From contig JAJYPG010000099.1 in NCBI GenBank assembly GCA_021795535.1, positions 1-5,828 on the forward strand: a DNA stretch of 5,828 nucleotides, in the 5' to 3' direction. This DNA comes from Planctomycetota bacterium (lineage in GTDB: Bacteria; Planctomycetota; Phycisphaerae; WQYP01). The position numbers and the translations under genes were made by a program. Below are positions 1 to 5,828 of the stretch, in pieces. A model generated the notes under the pieces. That model was given only the letters and a program-made list of their open reading frames with translations, was not told the DNA's origin and did not search any database. The first letter of the stretch is position 1. Each line of letters opens with the position of its first letter.

Positions 1-28
1 AACCGCAGATGCCAACTGGAAAGAAAAC

Positions 29-112
29 TGCCCGGGACAGGATTCGAACCTGCAAGAGCTTGCGCCCACCAGCACCTCAAGCTGGCGCGTCTGCCAATTT
101 CGCCACCCGGGC
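29..112 (-). tRNA. tRNA-Leu, anticodon GAG
   Basis: Read on the minus strand this folds as a complete class II tRNA of 84 bases. The acceptor stem pairs GCCCGGG (bases 112-106) with CCCGGGC (36-30), with discriminator A at 29. The D arm is GCG/CGC around a loop containing TTGGCAGA. The anticodon stem is CCAGC/GCTGG with loop TTGAGGT, which puts anticodon GAG at bases 76-78. A 15-base variable region forms a four-pair arm (GGGC/GCTC) closed by a GCAA loop, as expected for leucine tRNAs. The T arm is GCAGG-TTCGAAT-CCTGT. It should read CUC and CUU codons. The 3' CCA is not encoded, so it must be added after transcription. No CDS overlaps it, and a plausible promoter lies just upstream at 131-160. 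Confidence 0.97.
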
Positions 113-130
113 GAATCAATTCAGAACAAT

Positions 131-160
131 ACTATAGCCGCGAAGGCGACTTTTTCACAA
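131..160 (-). promoter_or_regulatory. Candidate promoter of the tRNA-Leu gene
   Basis: On the minus strand a -35-like TTGTGA (bases 160-155, 4 of 6 matches to TTGACA) is followed after 18 bases by a -10-like TATAGT (136-131). Transcription would begin near base 124, giving a short leader of about a dozen bases before the mature tRNA 5' end at 112, which is usual for tRNA genes. The -35 box overlaps the inverted repeat at 158-177. Assignment is by pattern only. Confidence 0.5.
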
Positions 161-177
161 CTCCCCCGCAGGAGTTG
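158..177. promoter_or_regulatory. Perfect 7-bp inverted repeat between divergent promoters, operator-like
   Basis: CAACTCC (158-164) and GGAGTTG (171-177) are exact reverse complements separated by six bases. The left arm overlaps the candidate tRNA -35 (155-160) and the right arm overlaps the candidate serA -35 (175-180). Neither side has a run of T directly after the stem, so a terminator is unlikely. The placement suits a dimeric regulator acting on both promoters, but no regulator can be named. An RNA hairpin role is less likely, because the repeat lies upstream of both predicted transcription starts. Confidence 0.4.
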
Positions 178-203
178 GCTAAGGCGGTAATTTTGCCTAT
201 ACT
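175..203 (+). promoter_or_regulatory. Candidate sigma70-type promoter of serA
   Basis: TTGGCT (175-180, 4 of 6 matches to TTGACA) and TATACT (198-203, 5 of 6 matches to TATAAT) are separated by the optimal 17 bases. Transcription would start near 209-211, leaving a leader of about 60 bases before the serA ATG at 269. This is the best promoter match I see in the intergenic region. The -35 box shares three bases with the right arm of the inverted repeat at 158-177, so a protein bound there could block it. Confidence 0.55.
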
Positions 204-210
204 TTCAGGC

Positions 211-253
211 TTGCCGATGGGCAAAACCGAATGGTTTGTTTTTGATTTTTTTT
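211..253 (+). promoter_or_regulatory. serA leader: two small hairpins followed by a T-rich tract
   Basis: Within the predicted serA leader, TTGCC (211-215) pairs with GGCAA (220-224) around a GATG loop. Next, AAACC (224-228) pairs with GGTTT (233-237) around a GAAT loop. The two stems share base 224, so they abut. They are followed by a T-rich run at 235-253 interrupted by single G and GA. This resembles a weak intrinsic terminator or attenuator lying in front of the gene, but the stems are only five pairs each and the second is AT-rich. It may simply be a structured AT-rich leader. I see no short leader peptide with regulatory codons. Confidence 0.3.
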
Positions 254-268
254 GATTGGATCATACCG

Positions 269-1882
269 ATGTTCAAAATTCTTGTAGCAGACAAAATAGC
301 CGAAGAAGGTCTGGCTCTTCTCAAACAGCAGCCGGATGTGGAAATTAACAATCATCCGAAGTGGGCTCCGGGCGAACTCTCGAAGGTAATTGGAGAATAT
401 GACGGCGCGATTATCCGCAGCGGCGTGAAGATAACCGGTTCGGACCTGGCGAAGCCTGGCCGTCTGAAGGCAATTGCCCGCGCCGGTGTGGGTGTTGATA
501 ACGTGAATGTTGAAGCGGCCACCAAGGCCGGTGTTCTGGTTATGAACACGCCCGATGCCAATACGATCACCACCGCCGAACATGCCATTGGCCTGATGCT
601 GGCTCTTTCCCGCAAACTGGCGGCGGCGGATGCCCATGTCCGTTCCGGTTTGTGGGAACGCACGCTGTTCACGGGAACACAGTTGGCGGGGAAAACGCTG
701 GGTATTATCGGGTTTGGCCGCATTGGCCGCGCGGTGGCTCGTCGTGCGGTTGGCCTGGAAATGACGGTTATTGCTTACGATCCGTTCTTTTTCTCGGAAA
801 GCGCCATGGATGGCCAAGTTACCATGGTCAAGGAACTTGAGCAGCTTTTGCCACAGTGCGATTACATTACCGTTCACGTCCCGGGCGATAAAACCAAGGG
901 CCTCATCAATGCCGAGCGTATGAAGTTGTGCAAAAAAGGCGTTCGCTTTGTCAACTGTGCCCGCGGCGGCGTTATTGAAGAAGCCGCTCTGGTGGAAGGA
1001 ATTAAATCCGGTCATGTGGCTGGCGCGGCGATTGACGTTTACGAAGTCGAACCGCCCGCCAAGGATCATGGCCTTTTTGGCCTGGGTGACAAGGTTCTGC
1101 TTACCCCGCATCTGGGGGCGAGCACGCATGAGGCACAAACCGCGGTCTCGGTTGATGCCGTTCATGAACTGCTGCTTTATTTGCGTGGCCAGGGTATACA
1201 GGGCGCGGTAAACGCGGGCGGCATTGAAATGAATTTGTCCGAACCGGAAAAGGCTTATGCCGATCTGGCCAGACGGATGGGCATTATTCTCGGTGCCCTT
1301 GTGGAAAAGGGTTTTGATTCCATTACACTGCGCACCAACGGCGAATTGCCGCGGCGCATCACTTCCACACTGCAGCGTTTGGCGGTCATTGAATTGCTGA
1401 AGCCGCATATTGCGGAAAATCTGAATGTGGTCAATGTGTTTCATCTGGCGGAACAGCGCGGCATAAGCATTCGCCATGAAACCATGGGTCTTTCGCTGCA
1501 ACGGGCCATTCAGCACAGCATTGAACTGGAAGTGACTGAAGATGGCAAAAAGCACAACATGATCGGCACGGTGTTTGCAGACCACCTGCCGCGTGTTCTG
1601 GCCATCAAGGGCTATTGGATGGATATGGTTCCGGAAGGAGCCATGGCCCTGATTGTCAACAAAGACAAACCCGGTGTGATAGGCTTTGTGGGCAACACCT
1701 TTGGCCATGCGGGCATCAACATTGCGGATATGAGCATCAGTCGCAAGGGCGACAAGGCCCTTATGCTGCTTAAGCTCGACACCCCGCCAACACCGGAATG
1801 CCTGGTGGCTTTGCAAAAAGATTCCGGCATTGAAGTGGTGCGCAACTTCACGCTGCCGGCGTTGCCAGGAAAAGATTCCTGA
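269..1882 (+). CDS. serA: D-3-phosphoglycerate dehydrogenase (long form with ACT domain)
   Basis: This cytoplasmic enzyme oxidises 3-phosphoglycerate to 3-phosphohydroxypyruvate with NAD+, the first step of serine synthesis. The 537-residue product fits the long bacterial form (about 525-535 residues). The outer catalytic segment is at about 1-98 and 285-315. The Rossmann domain lies between them, with the nucleotide-binding GFGRIG at 148-153. The expected catalytic residues are present: R232 in NCARGG, E261 in DVYEVEPP and H281 in TPHLGAS. An intervening (allosteric substrate-binding type) domain covers about 320-450. A C-terminal ACT domain starts near 459 (LIVNKDKPGVIG, then HAGINIADMSISR). 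Serine feedback through ACT is known for some family members; here it is inferred. I start at ATG 269, which gives the usual MFKILVADKI N-terminus. A TTG at 236 would add 11 unusual residues encoded by the T-rich leader. The Shine-Dalgarno is weak (only GGA at 258-260). No lesion is seen. Confidence 0.97.
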   Translation: MFKILVADKIAEEGLALLKQQPDVEINNHPKWAPGELSKVIGEYDGAIIRSGVKITGSDLAKPGRLKAIARAGVGVDNVNVEAATKAGVLVMNTPDANTITTAEHAIGLMLALSRKLAAADAHVRSGLWERTLFTGTQLAGKTLGIIGFGRIGRAVARRAVGLEMTVIAYDPFFFSESAMDGQVTMVKELEQLLPQCDYITVHVPGDKTKGLINAERMKLCKKGVRFVNCARGGVIEEAALVEGIKSGHVAGAAIDVYEVEPPAKDHGLFGLGDKVLLTPHLGASTHEAQTAVSVDAVHELLLYLRGQGIQGAVNAGGIEMNLSEPEKAYADLARRMGIILGALVEKGFDSITLRTNGELPRRITSTLQRLAVIELLKPHIAENLNVVNVFHLAEQRGISIRHETMGLSLQRAIQHSIELEVTEDGKKHNMIGTVFADHLPRVLAIKGYWMDMVPEGAMALIVNKDKPGVIGFVGNTFGHAGINIADMSISRKGDKALMLLKLDTPPTPECLVALQKDSGIEVVRNFTLPALPGKDS

Positions 1883-1910
1883 TCCTGAATTCGCTGCGCT
1901 TTCGCGATGT

Positions 1911-1944
1911 TTTGCCAAGGCAAATTAACAGATCCGAAGGTCTG
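1911..1944. repeat. Two short inverted repeats in the serA-speA spacer
   Basis: TTTGCC (1911-1916) and GGCAAA (1919-1924) form a near-perfect palindrome with two central bases. Just after it, CAGATCC (1929-1935) and GGTCTG (1939-1944) form a six-pair stem with one bulged T and a GAA loop. Neither is followed by a T run, so neither is a convincing terminator. The first could be an operator half-site pair and the second a processing or leader hairpin of speA. No clear promoter is seen in this 100-base gap, so whether serA and speA are co-transcribed is open. Confidence 0.3.
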
Positions 1945-1969
1945 CTTAAGAGGCTTGGCGCAAACGCTT

Positions 1970-1975
1970 GGAAGG
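1970..1975 (+). promoter_or_regulatory. Shine-Dalgarno of speA that fixes the start
   Basis: GGAAGG lies seven bases before ATG 1983, an ideal spacing. An alternative in-frame TTG at 1968 overlaps this motif and has no ribosome-binding site of its own, so ATG 1983 is preferred. The contrast with serA, which has almost no such motif, is notable. Confidence 0.75.
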
Positions 1976-1982
1976 TTGTGAC

Positions 1983-3893
1983 ATGAGCTGGTCGGTTCAG
2001 GATTCCACGGAAACCTACAATATTCAGAATTGGGGTAAAGGTTATTTCTCCATCAATGGCGAAGGTAATGTCGCGGTGCACCCGCGCGGCAGGCCGGAAA
2101 GCTCCATTGATCTGAAAAAGCTGGTCGATCAGCTTATCGTCCGCGATATTCAGCTTCCCACCCTTATTCGTTTCAGTGATATTCTCAAACACCGCCTGGC
2201 TGAAATGCATGATGCCTTTCAAAGTGCGATTGCCGAAAATAATTATCAGGGAAAATATGTTGCGGTTTATCCGATCAAGGTGAATCAGCAGCGGCATGTG
2301 GTGGAGGAAATTCTTAAGGTTGGCTCAGAATATGGCTGGGGGCTGGAAGCCGGAAGCAAGCCGGAGCTTCTGGTGGTGCTGGCGCTGACCAATGGCCGAG
2401 ATACGCCCATCATCTGCAATGGATTCAAAGACGATGAATTCATTGAAGCGGTGGTGCTGGCACAAAAGCTGGGAAAAAACATTATTCCGGTCATTGAAAA
2501 ATTCACGGAACTTGAACTGCTGATTAAATATGGTGAAAAACATGGCGTTCGTCCGCGAATGGGCATCCGCGTGAAACTCGCCACACGAGGCAGCGGACGG
2601 TGGGAATCCTCCGGCGGGGCACGGAGCAAATTCGGCCTGTTCGTGGCGGAAATTCTTCGTGCGCTGGATTACCTGAAGGAACGCGGCATGCAGGACTGCC
2701 TGAAGCTCCTGCATTTTCATCTGGGCAGTCAGATTACCAACATCCGCACCGTAAAAAGTGCGCTGAATGAAGCCTCCCGTGTTTATGCGGAACTCGCCAG
2801 GGCCGGGGCCGGAATGGAATATCTGGATGTGGGCGGTGGTTTGGGTGTTGATTACGACGGCAGCCAGACCAACTTTGAATCATCCATCAACTACACGCTG
2901 CAGGAATATGCCAGCGATGTGGTTTTCCGCATCAAGACCGTTTGCGACGAATGTGGTGTGAAACACCCGACTATTATCAGCGAAAGTGGCCGGGCCATGG
3001 TGGCCTATCACAGTGTGCTGGTATTTAATGTGCTGGGTGTCAGCGGTTTTGATTACTTTGACATTCCCAAGGCCCTGCCCGCCAATGAAGATGTTCCCCA
3101 GCCGGTCAGCGATCTTTTTGACGCATACCGTGATGTGAACAAGAAAAATTTCCTGGAAGTTTATCACGATGCCACGCAGCAGCGCGACGAGGCGCTGAAT
3201 CTTTTTAATCTCGGATATTTAAGCTTGGAACTGCGCAGTCTGACGGAAAAACTGTTCTGGGGCACCTGCGGAAAGATTCTTAAAGTCCTCAAGGAAATAG
3301 ACTATGTGGGGGATGATTTTGATTCTCTGGAAGCGCAACTTTCCGATACCTATTTCTGTAATTTTTCGCTTTTCCAGTCCATGCCCGACAGTTGGGCCAT
3401 CAAGCAGCTTTTTCCCGTTATGCCCATTCATCGACTGCGGGAGGAACCGACGCGGCGCGGCGTTCTGGCCGACATAACCTGCGACAGCGATGGCAAGGTG
3501 GATTGCTTTATTGACCTGCGGGATGTAAAAAAAACGTTGGAGCTTCACGAATACACCGGCAGCGAATATTTCCTTGGGGTGTTTCTGGTTGGAGCCTATC
3601 AGGAAATTCTCGGCGACCTGCACAATCTGCTGGGCGATACCAATGCCGTGCATGTGCATGTGGATAATGAGAGCCAGATTCATATCGAGGAAGTTGTTCG
3701 TGGCGATACAGTGCGGGAAGTCCTGCAATATGTGCAGTTCAGCGCCGATGAACTGCTAAGCCGCATGCACAAGGATGTGGAACGCGCCGTGCGTGAAAAT
3801 ACCATTTCCGTGGCGGAATCCGCGCTGTTGCTGCGCTTTTATGAATCCGGCCTGCAAGGATATACCTATCTGGAAGAGCCACACGACCGCTGA
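1983..3893 (+). CDS. speA: Biosynthetic arginine decarboxylase (PLP-dependent, fold type III)
   Basis: SpeA decarboxylates L-arginine to agmatine, the entry to putrescine and spermidine through the agmatine route; the family uses pyridoxal phosphate and usually Mg2+. The 636-residue product matches the family (about 630-660). The N-terminal segment with YNIQNWGKGYFSIN (12-25) is typical. The alanine-racemase-like barrel holds the PLP lysine K99 in YPIKVNQQ, then GLEAGSKPELL (120-130), HFHLGSQ (244-250), the phosphate-binding GGGLGVDYDG (284-293) and SESGRA (333-338). The C-terminal beta domain carries C500-D501 in ADITCDSDGK, the conserved cysteine region contributed to the partner active site in the dimer. 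This separates it from ornithine and diaminopimelate decarboxylases, which are far shorter. It follows serA by 100 bases on the same strand and converges on the Sel1 pseudogene, with only a four- to five-pair hairpin (3907-3919) and no T run after its stop. Confidence 0.97.
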   Translation: MSWSVQDSTETYNIQNWGKGYFSINGEGNVAVHPRGRPESSIDLKKLVDQLIVRDIQLPTLIRFSDILKHRLAEMHDAFQSAIAENNYQGKYVAVYPIKVNQQRHVVEEILKVGSEYGWGLEAGSKPELLVVLALTNGRDTPIICNGFKDDEFIEAVVLAQKLGKNIIPVIEKFTELELLIKYGEKHGVRPRMGIRVKLATRGSGRWESSGGARSKFGLFVAEILRALDYLKERGMQDCLKLLHFHLGSQITNIRTVKSALNEASRVYAELARAGAGMEYLDVGGGLGVDYDGSQTNFESSINYTLQEYASDVVFRIKTVCDECGVKHPTIISESGRAMVAYHSVLVFNVLGVSGFDYFDIPKALPANEDVPQPVSDLFDAYRDVNKKNFLEVYHDATQQRDEALNLFNLGYLSLELRSLTEKLFWGTCGKILKVLKEIDYVGDDFDSLEAQLSDTYFCNFSLFQSMPDSWAIKQLFPVMPIHRLREEPTRRGVLADITCDSDGKVDCFIDLRDVKKTLELHEYTGSEYFLGVFLVGAYQEILGDLHNLLGDTNAVHVHVDNESQIHIEEVVRGDTVREVLQYVQFSADELLSRMHKDVERAVRENTISVAESALLLRFYESGLQGYTYLEEPHDR

Positions 3894-3966
3894 ACGCGGC
3901 GACACCGTTCCGCCGGAATGCGCCATCTTCTCATTTGATTGGCTGATCCATTTCACCCGCAGGCTA

Positions 3967-4723
3967 TTATTGCTGTATGGCCGCGTGGTATTTATTTTGC
4001 CATTGCTGCGCCTTGACCGCGTCGCGTGGAACGCCAAGCCCATGGCCGTAGCAATAGGCCATAAACGACATCGCACGGGCATAGCCCAGGGTCGCCGCCT
4101 TCCGTTACCATGCCAGCGCCCGATGATCATGGGCGGAATAAGAAAATGGTACAGCATGGCCATCATGGAGCATGTTGCCAATCCAGCATTCGGCACCCGC
4201 GAATTTCAGCGCCGCGGCCCGGCGCCACCAGAACATTGCCCGTTGATAGTCCAGCGGAGTGCCACGGGCATTTTTATAAGCCAAAGCCAGATTGTGCATG
4301 GCGTACATATCACCGGCGTGCACCGCCCGCCGATACCAGGCCACGGCATGTACATCATTCTTCGGCAGCGCGTCTCCCTGGTGATACATCACACCGATAA
4401 AATTCATTGCACGCGCATCGCCCATTGCGGCAGCTTTACGGAACCACTGCAGTGCCCGCGGAAAATTAACGAGAGTATCGTTGCCCTGGAAATAGTTCCG
4501 TCCAATTTTAAAACATGCTTCGTCATGACCCGAAGCGCTTCCAAGGGCAAAAGCATTCCATAGCCTTGCCGGAATCTTTCGTGACGCCATCCCCATCCTG
4601 ATAACAAAAGCCGAGATTCACTGTGCGGCCATACGCAGCGGCCTTTTTATACCAATAAACCTTCTGCTGGATGTTTTTTGGCACCCATTTTCCAGTGTCG
4701 TACATATATCTAATATTCTCCGC
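3967..4723 (-). pseudogene. Broken Sel1-repeat (SLR) protein gene: frameshift, in-frame stop and lost N-terminus
   Basis: Seven Sel1-like repeats (36 residues typical) follow one another on the minus strand: 4723-4625, 4624-4516, 4515-4408, 4407-4300, 4299-4192, 4191-4072 and 4071-3970, ending at TAA 3969-3967. Typical text includes WVPKNIQQKVYWYKKAAA, RALQWFRKAAAMGD and GVPRDAVKAQQW. Three faults break it. First, one extra base in the A4 run at 4549-4552 shifts the frame; removing it restores KAMECFALGSASGHDEA at exact repeat length. Second, TAA at 4107-4105 replaces the aromatic residue expected after RALAW, and 45 good codons continue beyond it. Third, no signal peptide or start is found before repeat 1, where a GC-rich element begins. 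Repeat 1 is three residues short and repeat 6 four residues long. Intact SLR proteins are solenoid adaptors in protein-protein contacts, often exported; the partner here is unknown. A sequencing error could explain the frameshift, but less easily the stop. Confidence 0.85.
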
Positions 4724-4842
4724 CGCAACGGCAGTCTGGCTACGCTCGTTTCGTGTGGGCGCAAGACCGCCTCTCGTGGCCGCGACGCGGCATGCCATGG
4801 ACTACCCGCTTAACTTCTCTCGCTACGGCTGCGTTTGCGGCG
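4721..4842. repeat. GC-rich stretch with inverted ends, possible dispersed repeat element
   Basis: The two edges are imperfect reverse complements: CGCCGCAA at 4721-4728 against TTGCGGCG at 4835-4842, with related text inside each edge (CTACGCTCG at 4740-4748; CTCGCTACGG at 4819-4828). The interior holds a five-pair hairpin GCCGC-GAC-GCGGC (4779-4791), the palindrome GGCATGCC (4789-4796) and CCATGG (4795-4800). Composition is more GC-rich than the AT-rich DNA on either side. It starts where Sel1 homology stops and ends inside the last codons of the next minus-strand gene. This looks like an inserted short palindromic element, but with one copy in view its mobility or repetition cannot be shown. 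No transposase is present. Confidence 0.35.
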
Positions 4843-5828
4843 ATTTTTTCTTCGCCGCCTGTTCACTGTTTTTTACCCGTTTCACCCATAGCGCATTGTC
4901 TTTCATCCATTGCTTATTATTTTTCATGGATTGCAGTGTGAACCAGTCATCCACGGCGGTCATCTGTCGCCCAGCAAAAGCACTAAACTCCTGAAAGTTC
5001 GCAAATCGTTTTTCGGGAGCAGTTTGTGCCAGTGAATCGAAAATACCCGCTTCCTTCAGACAGTTTTCCACGTTCAAGCGATACAATTTTGGGCTGGATG
5101 GTGGACATGATGATTGTGTGGCCCATGAATCCAAGAGCCAATGACCGTGGACTTTGCGAAAACAGAATGTAAACAAGGGCATTGGAACAAGTTTCTTACC
5201 GTTGAAATATAGCACCCCCACAGCGGCTTTGTTAACATCAATTTTCAGTGAACGCGGATTCAACTCCGCCAGAAAATGAGAAAAAATATCGGGTGGGGGT
5301 GAGATGTTTTTTTCAAGGTTGACCCCGAACCTTTTTTGAATTGCTTTGCAATACTCCGAAATAGCGATGGCCTCCTTGGCGAGTGCGAGATAAAAAGACG
5401 TCGTCGCATGGCTGCCACGATAGCTCAATTGGCTCACTCGCTTCAAGTCACCCGCTCGAACCGCTTGAGCGATATGGGCCAATGTCGCTATCGGTCCGCT
5501 GGTGGGAATTTTATATGTTGGAAAAGGGGGCGAAACCAGCACGGCGGGACGACGTTGAGGCTTTGGCTTGGGTATCGCAGACACCGTTTTCCAGACTGGC
5601 GGTTCACCCTTACGAAGGGTGAGCTTCAGGAAGGGATATCTGACATATTTTTGTATCAGCCCGACCGTTGAACCGCCGTTATATCTACCCGCAGCTACCA
5701 GCCGCGAAGCGTAGACGTAGAAAACCCCTGAAGGCGCGAACCTGTAGTACCGGGAAAGCCTTAAAACCACGGCTACTGATTCCCCGGGCACCAGGTAAAT
5801 GAGGTGGTAGCCGGAAAGGTACCTCGTA
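4823..5828 (-). CDS. Unrecognised, probably exported protein, 5' end outside window
   Basis: The frame is open from the right edge to TAG 4825-4823, giving 334 residues in view. A GTG at 5791 is in frame, but the reading continues sensibly upstream (GYHLIYLVPGES), so the true start lies beyond the window. Residues 11-75 look like a beta-sandwich domain: LVPGES, then LSRYYRFAPSGVFYVYASR, a pattern resembling secreted domains with 'PGE ... dLs.yY ... pG.Y.v.a.R'. A proline- and lysine-rich linker follows (about 86-106). Then comes a mixed helix-strand region (about 113-233, with AVRAGDLKRVSQL, YCKAIQKRFG and HGHWLLDSW) whose layout recalls NTF2-like proteins. The tail is lysine-rich and ends in KKKSPQTQP, the last codons lying inside the repeat-like element, so the native C-terminus may have been replaced. 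It is upstream of and codirectional with the Sel1 pseudogene. Function is unknown; the domain readings are tentative. Confidence 0.7.
   Translation of the reverse strand, partial: TRYLSGYHLIYLVPGESVAVVLRLSRYYRFAPSGVFYVYASRLVAAGRYNGGSTVGLIQKYVRYPFLKLTLRKGEPPVWKTVSAIPKPKPQRRPAVLVSPPFPTYKIPTSGPIATLAHIAQAVRAGDLKRVSQLSYRGSHATTSFYLALAKEAIAISEYCKAIQKRFGVNLEKNISPPPDIFSHFLAELNPRSLKIDVNKAAVGVLYFNGKKLVPMPLFTFCFRKVHGHWLLDSWATQSSCPPSSPKLYRLNVENCLKEAGIFDSLAQTAPEKRFANFQEFSAFAGRQMTAVDDWFTLQSMKNNKQWMKDNALWVKRVKNSEQAAKKKSPQTQP

Noticed and set aside
236..268. Upstream TTG start for serA
   Set aside because: It would add 11 hydrophobic residues not expected before the conserved MFKILVADKI start, and it lies inside the T-rich hairpin leader.
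197..1918. A 573-codon open frame on the minus strand across serA
   Set aside because: It lies opposite serA, whose catalytic and cofactor motifs are all in place on the plus strand. The antisense translation shows no recognisable domain and no ribosome-binding site, so it is a codon-usage shadow.
3894..3966. Possible bidirectional terminator between speA and the Sel1 pseudogene
   Set aside because: Only a four- to five-pair stem (3907-3919) is found, with no T run on either strand. It is too weak to call.
3775..4563. A 262-codon plus-strand open frame overlapping the end of speA and the Sel1 region
   Set aside because: It overlaps confirmed speA sequence in another frame and lies opposite clear Sel1 repeats. 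Its translation shows no family features.
4105..4596. A separate short Sel1 gene starting at ATG 4596 on the minus strand
   Set aside because: Repeat periodicity continues upstream in another frame and downstream past the TAA. The first residues (MGMASRKIPARLW) are the out-of-frame reading of repeat 2, so this is a fragment of one larger broken gene.
4837..4858. Perfect 7-bp stem GCGGCGA/TCGCCGC with an eight-base T-rich loop, considered as a terminator
   Set aside because: The T run is in the loop on the plus strand and no T run follows the stem on either strand. On the minus strand it encodes the AAKKKSP part of the protein tail.
5421..5480. tRNA-like text: TAGCTCAATTGG on the plus strand and GGTTCGAG on the minus strand
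   Set aside because: The D-loop-like and T-loop-like pieces are on opposite strands and no acceptor or anticodon stem forms. The region is coding on the minus strand.

Overview
The window is bacterial chromosomal DNA of moderate GC content. It holds two intact housekeeping genes on the plus strand and a decaying accessory region on the minus strand. A tRNA-Leu(GAG) gene lies at the left edge on the minus strand. Divergent from it are serA (D-3-phosphoglycerate dehydrogenase, long ACT-containing form) and then speA (biosynthetic arginine decarboxylase), both complete on the plus strand and about 100 bases apart. The taxon cannot be fixed from this sequence. The overall style of the SerA and SpeA proteins, together with the helical '...F.KRFG' region of the right-hand protein, makes me lean towards the Planctomycetota/PVC group. 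That is an impression from memory of protein families, not a proof.

Layout. Bases 1-28 hold nothing recognisable. Bases 29-112 are the tRNA. Bases 113-268 form a compact divergent regulatory region: a sigma70-like promoter for each direction, a perfect 7-bp inverted repeat touching both -35 boxes, then two small hairpins and a T-rich tract just before serA. serA covers 269-1882, the serA-speA spacer has two small palindromic structures, and speA covers 1983-3893 with a clear Shine-Dalgarno. Bases 3894-3966 separate convergent genes, and I see no convincing terminator there. Bases 3967-4723 are the remains of a Sel1-repeat (SLR) gene on the minus strand. Seven repeats can be read, but a one-base frameshift in an A/T homopolymer and an in-frame TAA break them, and the N-terminus is missing. 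Bases 4721-4842 are a GC-rich stretch with inverted ends at the broken 5' edge of that gene, possibly a dispersed repeat. From 4823 to the right edge a minus-strand gene runs out of the window; it encodes an unrecognised, probably exported protein.

How the genes relate. SerA commits 3-phosphoglycerate to serine synthesis, and SpeA converts arginine to agmatine for polyamine synthesis. They share a direction and may be co-transcribed, but they are not in the same pathway and the 100-base gap allows a separate promoter. The minus-strand genes at right converge on speA and look like an unrelated accessory locus in decay. I found no CRISPR array, transposase, phage gene or defence system, and no convincing new multi-gene system. 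The most interesting items are the divergent operator-like region, the doubly broken Sel1 gene and the repeat-like element at its edge.
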